A DNA stretch of 64,000 nucleotides from Frankia alni ACN14a. GTDB lineage: Bacteria; Actinomycetota; Actinomycetes; Frankiales; Frankiaceae. The stretch is from NCBI RefSeq assembly GCF_000058485.1, contig NC_008278.1:4086962-4150961 (forward strand), given 5' to 3'. The notes beneath the pieces are model-generated. The model was not told the DNA's origin. It did no database searches and was given only the letters and a program-made list of their open reading frames with translations. A program made the translations under genes and the position numbers. Each line of letters begins with the position of its first letter. The stretch's first letter is position 1. Of the stretch, positions 1 through 8,653 are shown one piece after another.

Positions 1-1006
1 GCTGTTCGTGGGCCAGGTAGGCCAGGGCGCGCCCGTTGGCCGGCCCGCCGGGTTCGAACTCCTTCTCCGGGATCAGCAGCGTCGTGCTCAGGCTGCTGGT
101 GATCAGGAACACCGCCATGATCGCCGCCGCGGTGGTCAGCAGCTTGCGGGCGCCGCGGATGCGGCCGACCGGGTTGGCCTCGCTGTCGCCGGGATCGCCG
201 CGGACCAGCGGCATCACCGCGACGCCGGTCTCGAAGCCGGACAGCCCCAGCGCCAGCTTCGGGAAGACGATGAGTGCGAAGCCGATCAGAGCGAGCGGGT
301 CGGGATGTTCGTTGACGAGCAGCGCGTGCCAGTCGCTGAACAGGTGCGGATGGCTCGCGATCTTGATCAGGGCGTCGACGACGACGACCGCGTTGAGGCT
401 CAGGTAGATCACGACGAGGACGACGGCGATGCCGACGGCCTCGGTGAACCCGCGCAGGAAAACGCCGCCGAGCAGGGCGAGCAGCACGAGGGTGACGGCG
501 ATCTGGTGGCCCTCCAGCGCGTGTGGCGCGTAGGGGTTCTCCAGGATGTGGGCGGTGGCGTCGGCGCCGGACAGGGTGATCGTGATGAGGAAGTCGGTGC
601 AGGCGAACCCGAGCAGCACCAGGACGAGGACCTTGCCCTTCCACCAGGACAGTTCCTTTTCCAGCATGGCGATGGAGCCCTCGCCGTGCGGGCTGTCCCG
701 GGCGACCTGCCGGTAGACCGGCAGCGCGCCGACGAGGGTCACCAGCACCAGCACCGCCGTCGCGATCGGGCTGACGGCGCCGGCGGCGAGTGCGGCGATG
801 CCCGGCTGGTAGCCGAGGGTGGAGAAGTAGTCGACGCCGGTCAGGCACATCACCCGCCACCAGGGGTGCAGGTGGTGTTCCTCGGCGGGCTGGGCGTGCG
901 GGCCGGAGTGCTGCTGGGCCTGCTCGGCGCCGGCGAGCAGCCAGGCCCGCAGCCGCCGCGGGCCGGCCAGCCGCCGCGCCGGTGCGGCTTCGGTCGTCGG
1001 GGTCAC
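1..1006 (-). CDS. APC-family permease, 3' end cut by window edge
   Basis: Integral membrane transporter of the amino acid-polyamine-organocation superfamily. About 335 N-terminal codons are visible and the gene runs off the left edge. The chosen GTG start (1004-1006) has a GGAAGG-like Shine-Dalgarno about 11 nt upstream. A hydrophilic N-terminus of about 50 residues is followed by [19 protein letters not shown] and then successive hydrophobic segments; [12 protein letters not shown] and [17 protein letters not shown], typical of the large actinobacterial APC permeases, are present. Amino acids are the likeliest substrates, but nothing in the sequence fixes the specificity. No partner gene is visible on this side. 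Family assignment is firm; substrate is unknown. Confidence 0.82.
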   Translation of the reverse strand, partial: MTPTTEAAPARRLAGPRRLRAWLLAGAEQAQQHSGPHAQPAEEHHLHPWWRVMCLTGVDYFSTLGYQPGIAALAAGAVSPIATAVLVLVTLVGALPVYRQVARDSPHGEGSIAMLEKELSWWKGKVLVLVLLGFACTDFLITITLSGADATAHILENPYAPHALEGHQIAVTLVLLALLGGVFLRGFTEAVGIAVVLVVIYLSLNAVVVVDALIKIASHPHLFSDWHALLVNEHPDPLALIGFALIVFPKLALGLSGFETGVAVMPLVRGDPGDSEANPVGRIRGARKLLTTAAAIMAVFLITSSLSTTLLIPEKEFEPGGPANGRALAYLAHEQ

Positions 1007-1264
1007 GGGGCAGCGCACCTTCCAGCCGGGGAGGACATCCCGAGCATCCTCCCCCGCGCGCCCGGCCGGCACGCGCCCCGGGCGCGCCCGGGCGCGCTGC
1101 GACGCCACCCCGGCTGTCGTCGCCCCGCGCCGTGATGGGGCCGTGGTAGCCGGAGAACCCACGGGTGAATTCGCGGCGAATACTTGACCACCGCATCCTC
1201 TGCGACAATCCGCGCACGCCGGTGCCGCTTACAGTGAAAACACCACCAAATCGGCTCACACGCT

Positions 1265-2830
1265 ATGCACATCGGGGTGAACGAACGCGTGGACTGGCTG
1301 AGCACCGAGAACGTCGTGGCCGTGATCACCGCGCTGGTCGGCGTCGTGGCGACCTTTGCCGGGATCTGGTACGAGCGACGAGTTCCGCGCCGAAAGCGGA
1401 TCGGTTACCGCGTGCAGATGGACATGCCCATCGGCAGCGACAACCGGCACGGTCCGCCTCGGGCGAACATTCGGCTCGGTCTGTTCAACGACCTCCCCGA
1501 CATGTCCGACGCCACCCTCGTCCTGCTTCGCATCGAAAACGACGGCGCGCAGAGCATCACCGACACCGACTACACCAGCCATGAGCCGCACGGACTCACC
1601 GCCGTCTTCACCGAACGAACCGTCCGGGGGGTCGCCGTCACCGAACCCGGAGACGAGCACCTCATGGACCATTTCACGCCGTCGAACGGCATGGCACACG
1701 ACGGCGGCAGGATCTACCTTCCCCGGGTCCCGCTCAACCGCGGACAGCACTACAAGCTGCTGGTGCTGCTCAGCGGCGGCGGTGTCGGCAGCGAGGTCGC
1801 GGTCATCGGCGGGATCCGGGACGGCAAGGTCGAGCGCAACCGCAGCACGACGGTCGACGACAAGCCACCGCTGTTCAGCCGGCCCTCCCGGTGGATCACC
1901 AGCGTGCTCACCGTCGGCGTCGTCGCGCTGGCGAGCATCATCGTCACCGGCGAGGACGCCTCCCCCGCCCCGGCGCCGCCTCCGGTCGGCTGCGCCACGG
2001 GACGCCTCGACCTCAACGGCTCCACGGCCTTCGCACCGGTCACGCAGGAGGTGGCCCGGATGTACCAGTCGGACTGCCCGGGTTCCACGATCACGGTGAC
2101 GGCGAACGGCAGCGAGGAGGGGCTCCGGGCACTCGTGCAGGCGGGCGCAAAGGCCGCGAGCGGGTCGCCGGCACTCATCACCGTCTCGGACGGTCAGTCG
2201 AATCTCTCCACGCACCTGGACAAGCTCGCGGTCGGGCTGACCGCCTTCGCCGTCGTCGTGAACAACGACGTGCACGTCCCGGGTCTGACGAGCGAGCAGG
2301 TACGCAGCATCTACCGCGGGGACGTCGACAGCTGGCGCAGCGTCGGTCAGGCCGACATTCCCCTCAGAATCGTCAGCCGTTCCAGCGACTCCGGAACCCG
2401 GGAGGTCTTCCGGCAGCGCGTTCTCGGCGGGGCCTTTCCACTGAGCGCCAACTCCATCGACTGCAAGACGCCGCTCAACCCTCAGGACACGGGAAAACTC
2501 CGCTGCGAACTCAGCAGGACCGACCAGGTACTGGACACCGTCGACGACGTGCCGGGTGCCATCGGTTACAGCGATCTGCACACCGCCCAGACTCACCGGA
2601 ACCTGCACGCCCTGACCCTGGACGGCCTGGCACCCTCCGTCAGCGGACCCTATCCCTTCATCGGCGTCGAATACGCCTACACCTACGGCCAACCGCCCCC
2701 GGGCTCCCTCGCGGCCAGCTTCCTCAACTATCTGGCCCGAGGCAGAGGCCAGGACGTGATGCGGGCCCAGGGGCACCCGCCCTGCTACAGCCCGGAGGGC
2801 TTCCGGGAATGCCAGAAGGAAGAGTCCTGA
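1265..2830 (+). CDS. Membrane-tethered PstS-like phosphate-binding-domain protein
   Basis: 521 residues. A first membrane segment (about 16-35) is followed by about 170 polar residues, a second membrane segment (about 210-228) and a Pro/Ala linker. The C-terminal part (about 243-505) is a PstS-like periplasmic binding domain: it opens LDLNGSTAFAPVTQEVARMY and carries SRSSDSGTREVFRQRVLGG, the Ser/Asp/Arg-rich loop that contacts the oxyanion in PstS. Unlike PstS it has no lipobox, and no phosphate permease or ATPase lies nearby. If the membrane segments are used, the middle region faces the side opposite the binding domain, which suggests sensing or tethering rather than import; that is inference. 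The gene converges with the TetR gene, leaving 6 nt between them. Confidence 0.75.
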   Translation: MHIGVNERVDWLSTENVVAVITALVGVVATFAGIWYERRVPRRKRIGYRVQMDMPIGSDNRHGPPRANIRLGLFNDLPDMSDATLVLLRIENDGAQSITDTDYTSHEPHGLTAVFTERTVRGVAVTEPGDEHLMDHFTPSNGMAHDGGRIYLPRVPLNRGQHYKLLVLLSGGGVGSEVAVIGGIRDGKVERNRSTTVDDKPPLFSRPSRWITSVLTVGVVALASIIVTGEDASPAPAPPPVGCATGRLDLNGSTAFAPVTQEVARMYQSDCPGSTITVTANGSEEGLRALVQAGAKAASGSPALITVSDGQSNLSTHLDKLAVGLTAFAVVVNNDVHVPGLTSEQVRSIYRGDVDSWRSVGQADIPLRIVSRSSDSGTREVFRQRVLGGAFPLSANSIDCKTPLNPQDTGKLRCELSRTDQVLDTVDDVPGAIGYSDLHTAQTHRNLHALTLDGLAPSVSGPYPFIGVEYAYTYGQPPPGSLAASFLNYLARGRGQDVMRAQGHPPCYSPEGFRECQKEES

Positions 2831-2836
2831 GTCACC

Positions 2837-3436
2837 TCAGCCGGCGGTGCCGCCCAGGGCGGACAGGACGCTGCGGCCGAGGACGGCGGCCAGGCGCTGC
2901 AGCGGCCAGCCCTTCGACTCCCGCAGGTCGACGATCACCCGCTCGTCGAACATCGTGATCCAGACGAGGACGGCGTACTCGACGTCCTGGTCGGGAAGCT
3001 CCCCGTGCTCGATGAGGTCGCGCACGATCGGCTCCAGGGCGGCGTAGAGCGCGCCGGTGGGCTCGTCGCCGAGGTGGACGCGCTCCAGGAAACCCCGCCA
3101 GCTGCGGATGTGGACCGCCGCCGGGCCCCAGTCCGCGGCCTGTTCGGCCCACCGTTCGCAGGCGGCGTCGAAACGCCGCCGCGGGGTCCAGGTGGGGGGC
3201 ACCGACCGCAGCCGGTCGGTGAGCCGGCCGGTGAGCTGCAGCAGGAACTCGCGGTGCGCGTCGTGGATCGTCTCGAAGTGCCGGTAGGCGGTGGCCGTGG
3301 CCACGCCGCCGCGGCGGGCGAGCTCGGGCAGGCCGAAGGTGGGGCCCGACTCTGCGAGCAGCTCGCCGACCGCGGCCAGCAGCCGGTCGCGGGTCTCCTG
3401 GGTGTCCCGCCGCAGTCCCGGTCTCGGCCCCGCCAT
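2837..3436 (-). CDS. TetR-family transcriptional regulator
   Basis: 199 residues from the ATG at 3434-3436, which has a GGGGGAG Shine-Dalgarno just upstream. Longer in-frame starts (ATG at 3520 and 3646) would add a stretch encoded by GC-rich repeats and look less likely. The N-terminal helix-turn-helix (about 12-58) reads LARRGGVATATAYRHFETIHDAH, the classic TetR recognition-helix pattern with YRHF. The C-terminal ligand domain cannot be assigned a ligand. It is divergent from the importer/2-hydroxyacid oxidase operon at 3679, so it is the likely repressor of that operon, responding to its substrate. The regulatory link is inferred from position only. Confidence 0.85.
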   Translation of the reverse strand: MAGPRPGLRRDTQETRDRLLAAVGELLAESGPTFGLPELARRGGVATATAYRHFETIHDAHREFLLQLTGRLTDRLRSVPPTWTPRRRFDAACERWAEQAADWGPAAVHIRSWRGFLERVHLGDEPTGALYAALEPIVRDLIEHGELPDQDVEYAVLVWITMFDERVIVDLRESKGWPLQRLAAVLGRSVLSALGGTAG

Positions 3437-3525
3437 CCGCTCCCCCTCGCCGCCGTCGACGTGCACCGCCGTCGACGCGCACCGCCGATGGTGCGCACCG
3501 CCGTCCGCGCGCACCGACATCAATG

Positions 3526-3549
3526 TTAACCCATAACCTGGGAAGTTAA
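3526..3549. promoter_or_regulatory. Weak inverted repeat between divergent TetR and importer operon
   Basis: TTAAC (3526-3530) and GTTAA (3545-3549) form 5-bp inverted arms separated by 14 bp, inside the only AT-rich stretch between the TetR gene and the operon at 3679. The position fits a TetR operator, but the arms are short and the inner bases do not pair. Confidence 0.3.
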
Positions 3550-3678
3550 TCTCATGTTTCGCGCCTTGACAGTCATCCGGGCCGACCTCAAGACTCTGGC
3601 AACACGCGAAAATCTTCCCATGTCCGCGAGAAGATCGCCAGTTCAATCCCTTTCCCCGCTCCCCGAAAGTGATGTCAC

Positions 3679-4737
3679 ATGGCCGTTACCGCATTGACAC
3701 CCGGGCCTCGCGCCCACGGCCGGCGCGGCGGACGCGTTCTCGCGCCGGCCGTCGCCTCCTGCCTGGCCGCGGCGATCTCCCTGGCAGCCTGCGGATCCTC
3801 CGGCGGCGACGGCTCCCCGGCGGGCACCGGCGCCTCCTCCGCCGCCACCGCGAAGACGGTGCACGTGGGCGTGCTCCAACTCGCCAGCGCGACCGTCATC
3901 GACCAGACCGTGGCCGCTTTCGAGCAGGAACTGAAAACGAAACTCGCCCCTCGCCCGGTCAGTTTCGACGTGAAGAACGCCCAGGGCGACCAGAGCCTCA
4001 TCACCAGCATCTCCCGGACCTTCGCCCAGTCGGACTCCGACGGCGTCGCCGTCATCGGTACCCCCGCCGTGGTCGCTCTGGCGCAGCAGACGCAGGACAA
4101 GCCCATCTTCGCCCTGGCGATGGGCGACCCGGTCGGCGCGAAGGTCGCCGAGAGTCTCGACCGGCCGGGCAAGAACGTCACCGGCAGCGTCGACTACGTC
4201 GATCCCGCCGTGCTGCTCCGGTCGATCATGAAGATCACGCCGGCACCGAAGCGCATCGGGACGATCTACGACCCGTCCAACCAGAACATGCAGGTCTGGA
4301 TCAAGGCACTGCGCGCCGCGGTGGCGAAGTACCCCGGGGTGAGCGTGGTGGAGTCGACGATCTCCGGCGCCCAGGACGTGCCCAGCGCCGCGCGCAGCCT
4401 CACCGGGCGGGTCGACGCCGAGCTCATCGGCCCCGACGCCACCGTGCTGTCGGCGCTGCCCGTCGTCGGCTCGGCCGCGGCCGGCGGGAAGCTGCCGGTC
4501 TACGTCGTCGGCGGGGACGCCACCGTCGCGGGCATCCTGGCCAGCATCGGTCCGGACTATCCCTCCCTCGGCCGGCTGGCCGCCGACGCCGCCGCGAAGG
4601 TGCTGACGGGCACGCCCGCCGCCGAGGTCGCCTTCGGTCAGCCGTCGGGCGTCGGGTTCACCGTCCAGAAGGCCACCATGACCAAGCTCGGGATCACCCT
4701 GCCGGCGGATCTGCTGAGCGCGGCGACGGTGCAGTGA
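3679..4737 (+). CDS. TrpX-type ABC transporter substrate-binding lipoprotein
   Basis: 352 residues. The basic N-terminus and hydrophobic segment end in the lipobox LAAC with the lipidation Cys at 38, so the protein should be anchored outside the membrane. The body (VHVGVLQLASATVIDQTVAAFEQEL, IFALAMGDPVGAKV, NVTGSVDY) matches the ABC_sub_bind family (PF04392) that includes streptococcal TrpX. It is the first gene of an operon whose permease (ATG at 4737) shares the last base of its stop codon. TrpX relatives bind aromatic amino acids, but this family is broad. The downstream 2-hydroxyacid oxidase and RidA suggest an amino-acid-like or 2-hydroxyacid ligand; that is inference. Confidence 0.88.
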   Translation: MAVTALTPGPRAHGRRGGRVLAPAVASCLAAAISLAACGSSGGDGSPAGTGASSAATAKTVHVGVLQLASATVIDQTVAAFEQELKTKLAPRPVSFDVKNAQGDQSLITSISRTFAQSDSDGVAVIGTPAVVALAQQTQDKPIFALAMGDPVGAKVAESLDRPGKNVTGSVDYVDPAVLLRSIMKITPAPKRIGTIYDPSNQNMQVWIKALRAAVAKYPGVSVVESTISGAQDVPSAARSLTGRVDAELIGPDATVLSALPVVGSAAAGGKLPVYVVGGDATVAGILASIGPDYPSLGRLAADAAAKVLTGTPAAEVAFGQPSGVGFTVQKATMTKLGITLPADLLSAATVQ

Positions 4738-5675
4738 TGATCCAGGTCCTGCTGGACATGCTGGTCACCGGCCTGCCGCTGGTGCCGGTGTTCCTCGGCA
4801 TCTACACCGTCTTCCGCCTTCGCGCCGACTTCGACCTCACCGTGGAGGGCAGCTTCGTCACCGGCGGCGCGGTGTGCGCGCTGACGCTGGTGCACGGCTG
4901 GCCGAGCTGGCTCGCGCTGCTGGCGGGGACGGCCGGCGCGGCCGCCGCCGGCGCCGTCACGGCGCTGATCCACCTGCTGCTGCGGGTTCCGGTGCTGCTC
5001 GCCGGGCTGGTGATGAGCATCGGGCTGTTCAGCGTGAACCTGCACGTGCTCGACACCCCCACGCTGAGCCTCGGCACGCGGGGGACGCTGTTCAGCGGCT
5101 TCGGGTCGCTGTCCGGCCGTCAGGCCGACCTTGCCACCTCCGGGGTGATGGCCGGGGTCGTCGCCGTGGTGCTCGTCGCGTTCGGCCTGTTCCTGCGCAC
5201 CGAGCTGGGCCTGGCGCTGCGCGCCACCGGTGTCAACGCGCGGATGGCCCGCAGCCAGGGCGTCAACGACCGCCGCCTGACCGTGCTGGCGCTCGTGCTC
5301 GCCAACGGGCTGGCCGGGCTCGGCGCGAGCCTCGCCGTGCAGTACCAGGGATACGCCGACGTCAACATGGGCGCGGGCACCTTCGTCGCCGGGGTCGGCG
5401 CGGTGCTGCTCGGCGAGCTGTTCGTCCGGCCGTCCGGGTCGAAGCTGCTGCGCATCGTCGGCTGCGTCCTGGTCGGCACACTGGCCTACCGGCTGGTCCT
5501 GGTCGGTGCGCTGCGGGTGGGGCTGCCCGCGGGCGACCTGCGGGGGGTCACGGCGCTGACGCTGCTCGTGGCGATCGCCGCCGAACGCTACCTCGGCGTG
5601 CTCGGCGGCCTCGCCCGCACGCTCGCCCACACCACCCGCTCGACCAGCACCGCCGTCCGGCAGGAGGCCGCCTGA
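4737..5675 (+). CDS. TrpY-type ABC transporter permease
   Basis: 312 residues with about eight strongly hydrophobic segments. MIQVLLDMLVTGLPLVPVFLGIY leads into DLTVEGSFVTGG, a motif shared by permeases that work with ABC_sub_bind proteins and related to the LivH/RbsC permease fold. The ATG overlaps the upstream stop by one base (TGATG), and its own stop overlaps the ATPase start in the same way, which indicates translational coupling. It forms the membrane channel of the importer. One permease gene implies a homodimer in the complex. Confidence 0.86.
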   Translation: MIQVLLDMLVTGLPLVPVFLGIYTVFRLRADFDLTVEGSFVTGGAVCALTLVHGWPSWLALLAGTAGAAAAGAVTALIHLLLRVPVLLAGLVMSIGLFSVNLHVLDTPTLSLGTRGTLFSGFGSLSGRQADLATSGVMAGVVAVVLVAFGLFLRTELGLALRATGVNARMARSQGVNDRRLTVLALVLANGLAGLGASLAVQYQGYADVNMGAGTFVAGVGAVLLGELFVRPSGSKLLRIVGCVLVGTLAYRLVLVGALRVGLPAGDLRGVTALTLLVAIAAERYLGVLGGLARTLAHTTRSTSTAVRQEAA

Positions 5676-6475
5676 TGCTGCGACTGGCCGACATCGACCT
5701 GATCTACAACGCCGGGCGCGCCGACGAGGTCGTGGCGCTGCGCAACCTCAACGTCACCTTCGACCGCGGGCAGTTCGTGACCGTCGTCGGCACGAACGGC
5801 GCCGGGAAGTCGAGCCTGATCCAGACGATCTCCGGCGCGGCCCGCCCGACCCGCGGCCGGGTTCACCTCGACGGCCGCGACGTCACCCGGCTGCCCGACC
5901 ACCGCCGTGCCGGCTGGATCGCCCGGGTCTTCGACGATCCGCGGGCGGGCACCGCGCCGGAGCTGTCCATCGAGGACAACCTGGCGCTGGCGATGGCCCG
6001 CGGGCGGGCGCGCGGGCTGCGGTTCGCCGTGACCGCCCGGCGCCGCGCCGTCATGCGCGAGCACGTCGCCGGCCTGGGTCTGGGGCTGGAGAACCGGCTC
6101 GCCGACCGCGTCGGGCTGCTCTCGGCGGGCCAGCGTCAGAGCCTGACGATGGTGATGGCCGCCCTGAGCGCCCCGTCGGTGCTGCTCCTCGACGAGCACC
6201 TGGCGGCGCTGGACCCGGGCACGACCGCCACCGTGCTCGCGCTGACCACCGAGCTGGTGCGCGAGCTGGGCGCCACCACGGTCATGGTCACCCACAACAT
6301 GGATCACGCGCTCGCCCTGGGCGACCGGCTGCTGGTGATGAGCCGGGGACGGGTGATCGCCGACTACGACGGGACGGAGAAGTCCGAGATGACGGTAGGC
6401 GGGCTGATCGACAGGATCACCGGCGCCGGGGACGCGCTGAGCGACCGCAGCGCGCTGATCGAGAAGGTCGCCTGA
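5675..6475 (+). CDS. TrpZ-type ABC transporter ATP-binding protein
   Basis: 266 residues. Walker A GTNGAGKS (39-46), signature LSAGQ and Walker B LLLDEH followed by the D-loop LAALD are all present, with the switch histidine in VMVTHNMDHA, so ATPase function looks intact. His directly after the Walker B Glu is typical of the TrpZ-like subgroup rather than of LivF/LivG. The gene overlaps both neighbours by one base (TGATG) and powers the importer made with the two preceding genes. Confidence 0.9.
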   Translation: MLRLADIDLIYNAGRADEVVALRNLNVTFDRGQFVTVVGTNGAGKSSLIQTISGAARPTRGRVHLDGRDVTRLPDHRRAGWIARVFDDPRAGTAPELSIEDNLALAMARGRARGLRFAVTARRRAVMREHVAGLGLGLENRLADRVGLLSAGQRQSLTMVMAALSAPSVLLLDEHLAALDPGTTATVLALTTELVRELGATTVMVTHNMDHALALGDRLLVMSRGRVIADYDGTEKSEMTVGGLIDRITGAGDALSDRSALIEKVA

Positions 6476-7683
6476 TGACGACCACGGCGGGAGTCGGCCA
6501 GACCGAGATCGGCCAGACGGAGATCGGCCAGACGGAGGGCGCGCAGGTCGGCCAGACCGAGGCCGGGCTGGTGGCGGCCGGGCTGGTGGCCGCGGAGAGG
6601 GGCGACCCGATCGCCGGGCGGTTCCCGACGCTGACGGAGATCCGCGCGGCGGCGCAGGCGGTGCTGCCCCGCGACGTGTGGGACTTCCTCGCCGGCGGCG
6701 CCGGGCAGGAGACGACGCTGCGGGCCAACCGCGACGCGTTCGGCGGCTGGCAGTTCCGTCCCCGGGTCATGAGCGGCCACCCGGTGCCGTCGACCGCGAC
6801 CACCGTGCTCGGCCTGCCGATGCGCCTGCCGGTGCTGACGGCGCCGTTCGGCACCGACGGGTTCTTCGACACCGACGGCCACCTGGCCGTGGCCCGGGCG
6901 AACGCCCGGTGCGGGACGCTGAGCATCGTCCCCGAGGCGGGCACCCACTCGATCGAGAGCGTCGCCCAGGCCGCGCCCGCCGCGGCCCGTGTGGCGCAAC
7001 TGCACCCCATGGGCACCGAAGGCAACTTCGTGCGCATGCTGGAGCGCATCGAACGCGCCGGCTACGCGGCCGTGTGCGTGACCGTCGACTGCCCGACCGC
7101 CGGGTGGCGCGAGCGCAACCTGCGCAACCGCTTCACCGTCGACCTGCGGATGATCACCGGCAACTACCCGCCGGGCGGCGACGTCGCCGCCCAGGACGTC
7201 TTCGGCCAGCTCTTCGCCCGCGACGAACCCGTCTGGACCTGGGACCGGCTGGCCGGGCTGATGCGCCACACCGACCTGCCGTGGATCGCGAAGGGCATCC
7301 TCACCGCGCAGGACACCCGCGCCGCCATCGACGCCGGCGCCGCCGCCGTCCTCGTGTCCAACCATGGCGGACGCCAGCTCGACGGCACCCCTGCCGCGCT
7401 CGACCAGCTCCCCGAGGTCGTCGCGGCCGCCGACGGCCGCGCCGAGGTCCTGCTCGACAGCGGGGTGCGCTGCGGCACGGACGTCGTGAAGGCCCTCGCC
7501 CTCGGTGCGCGCGCCGTGGTCATCGGCCGGCTGGCCGCCGCCGGGCTGGCCGCGGGCGGCGAGGCCGGGGTGGCCCGCGTGCTGACCCTGCTGCACGAGG
7601 AGATGGTCACCGTGCTGACCCTGCTTGGGCACGGCTCGGTGACCGAGCTGACCCCCGCGGCCCTGCAACGGAGCCGGCCGTGA
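6475..7683 (+). CDS. FMN-dependent 2-hydroxyacid oxidase/dehydrogenase
   Basis: 402 residues. Member of the lactate oxidase, glycolate oxidase and hydroxymandelate oxidase family (FMN_dh): oxidises an L-2-hydroxy acid to the 2-oxo acid. The catalytic signature SNHGGRQLDG is intact, with active-site His297 and substrate-binding Arg300; DVWDFLAGGAGQETTLRAN and KGILTAQDT are also typical. The first 35 or so residues are unusual: four GQTE units encoded by a 15-bp repeat, then LVAAGLVAAE, probably a disordered extension. It is translationally coupled to the importer ATPase and followed by RidA, so it likely oxidises the imported compound or a product of it. Exact substrate unknown. Confidence 0.88.
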   Translation: MTTTAGVGQTEIGQTEIGQTEGAQVGQTEAGLVAAGLVAAERGDPIAGRFPTLTEIRAAAQAVLPRDVWDFLAGGAGQETTLRANRDAFGGWQFRPRVMSGHPVPSTATTVLGLPMRLPVLTAPFGTDGFFDTDGHLAVARANARCGTLSIVPEAGTHSIESVAQAAPAAARVAQLHPMGTEGNFVRMLERIERAGYAAVCVTVDCPTAGWRERNLRNRFTVDLRMITGNYPPGGDVAAQDVFGQLFARDEPVWTWDRLAGLMRHTDLPWIAKGILTAQDTRAAIDAGAAAVLVSNHGGRQLDGTPAALDQLPEVVAAADGRAEVLLDSGVRCGTDVVKALALGARAVVIGRLAAAGLAAGGEAGVARVLTLLHEEMVTVLTLLGHGSVTELTPAALQRSRP

Positions 7684-7751
7684 TCGCCGTAGTGTCCGGC
7701 CAGCTTCCCCGGAGCCGGCCGTGATCACGAGGGTGCCCGGCCAGCTCCCGT
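7670..7751 (+). repeat. 41-bp imperfect tandem duplication over a stop/start junction
   Basis: Units 7670-7710 and 7711-7751 share an identical first 16 bases (ggagccggccgtgatc) and an internal cggccagct. Each copy carries a GTGATC start: the first overlaps the stop of the oxidase gene (GTGA), the second is the start used by RidA. The first copy now opens only a 14-codon reading frame ending at 7724. Confidence 0.8.
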
Positions 7752-8110
7752 CGATCTCGGGCGCCGCCGGCCACGGCGACCTCGTCGTCACCTCCGGCGT
7801 GATCTGCCCCGACCTGCTGCGCCCCGGCCTGACGCCCGCCACCACCCCGGACGTCCGCCAGCAGATCGACGGCGCCCTGGCAGCGCTGCGCGACGTCCTG
7901 CGCGCGGCCGGCAGCGACCTGCGCTACGCGCTGCGGGTGGAGGCGTTCCTGGCCCGCCCGGCGGACTTCCCGCTGTGGGACAGCGCCTTCACCGCGGCCT
8001 GGCCCGCCGACCCGCCGGCGCGGACCACTCTGGTCACCGGCTTCGCGCTGCCCGTCGTGCTCGTCGAACTCCAGGCGATCGCCGTGCGCGCACCCGCGGC
8101 GGCGCCGTAG
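7721..8110 (+). CDS. RidA-family (YjgF/UK114) protein
   Basis: 129 residues from GTG 7721. RidA proteins hydrolyse reactive enamine/imine intermediates released by PLP enzymes or amine/hydroxyacid oxidases, yielding 2-oxo acids. The start GQLPSISGAAGHGDLVVTSGVI, the conserved Arg in PARTTLV and the C-terminal LVELQAIAV match the family, and length is normal. It follows the FMN oxidase in the same operon, consistent with clearing an unstable product of oxidation. The true start was set by a local duplication (7670-7751) that separates it from the oxidase stop. Confidence 0.85.
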   Translation: MITRVPGQLPSISGAAGHGDLVVTSGVICPDLLRPGLTPATTPDVRQQIDGALAALRDVLRAAGSDLRYALRVEAFLARPADFPLWDSAFTAAWPADPPARTTLVTGFALPVVLVELQAIAVRAPAAAP

Positions 8111-8203
8111 CGCCGACCACGGCGCAGGCGCGCCGGGTGCTGCGCCGCGAACCGGGCTGGCACGAGCCTGAACAGGACGAGTCGGCGGGGGAAGACTGTG
8201 GGG

Positions 8204-8617
8204 ATGGAGGTTCTCAGCAGTCGGATTCTCATCAGGCCGGTCGACCCGGGGCGTAGCCGGCGGTTCTACCGGGACACCCTGGGGCTGGCGATCTACCGGG
8301 AGTTCGGGCCGCCGGACGATCCCGGCCTGGTGTTCTTCCTCGGGCAGAGCCTGCTGGAGGTCTCCGGCCGCGCCGAGGAGCCGACCGGTGGCGGTGCGGG
8401 GCGGGTGCGCCTGTGGCTGCAGGTGCGCGACCTCGCCGCCGAGCACCACCGGCTCGCCGCCGCGGGTGTTCCGATCGTCCGCGACCCGCAGCGGGAACCG
8501 TGGGGGCTCGACGAGATGTGGATCGAGGACCCGGACGGTATCCCCATCGTCGTCGTGGAGATCCCGCCCGAGCACCCGCTGCGCCGCGACCAGCGTGGGG
8601 CTCGGACCGAACCCTGA
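8204..8617 (+). CDS. VOC/glyoxalase-fold protein
   Basis: 137 residues from ATG 8204, 9 nt after a GGGGGAAG Shine-Dalgarno; an in-frame GTG at 8198 would add two residues. The fold signature is RPVDPGRSRRFYRDTLGLAIYREF, then LWLQVRDLAAEHHRLAAAGVPIV and EMWIEDPDGIPIVVVEIP, the two-part beta-alpha-beta-beta-beta layout of the vicinal oxygen chelate superfamily. Members are dioxygenases, isomerases or resistance proteins; the function cannot be read from sequence. It lies 93 bp after RidA on the same strand and may be the last gene of that operon. Confidence 0.75.
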   Translation: MEVLSSRILIRPVDPGRSRRFYRDTLGLAIYREFGPPDDPGLVFFLGQSLLEVSGRAEEPTGGGAGRVRLWLQVRDLAAEHHRLAAAGVPIVRDPQREPWGLDEMWIEDPDGIPIVVVEIPPEHPLRRDQRGARTEP

Positions 8618-8653
8618 CCGCGCGTCCGACGAGCGGGCGCGTCGACCCCCAGG

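Noticed and set aside
45-60. gggttcgaactcc resembling a tRNA T-loop
   Set aside because: It lies in the permease coding frame (EFEPG) and no acceptor or anticodon stem pairs nearby.
8-1135. Long plus-strand open frame rich in Gly, Gln, Asp and Arg
   Set aside because: It is antisense to the APC permease, whose minus-strand translation shows membrane segments and family motifs; the plus frame has none.
1256-2776. 506-codon minus-strand frame opposite the PstS-like gene
   Set aside because: The plus-strand frame has a recognisable binding domain and membrane segments; the minus frame is a GC-rich shadow.
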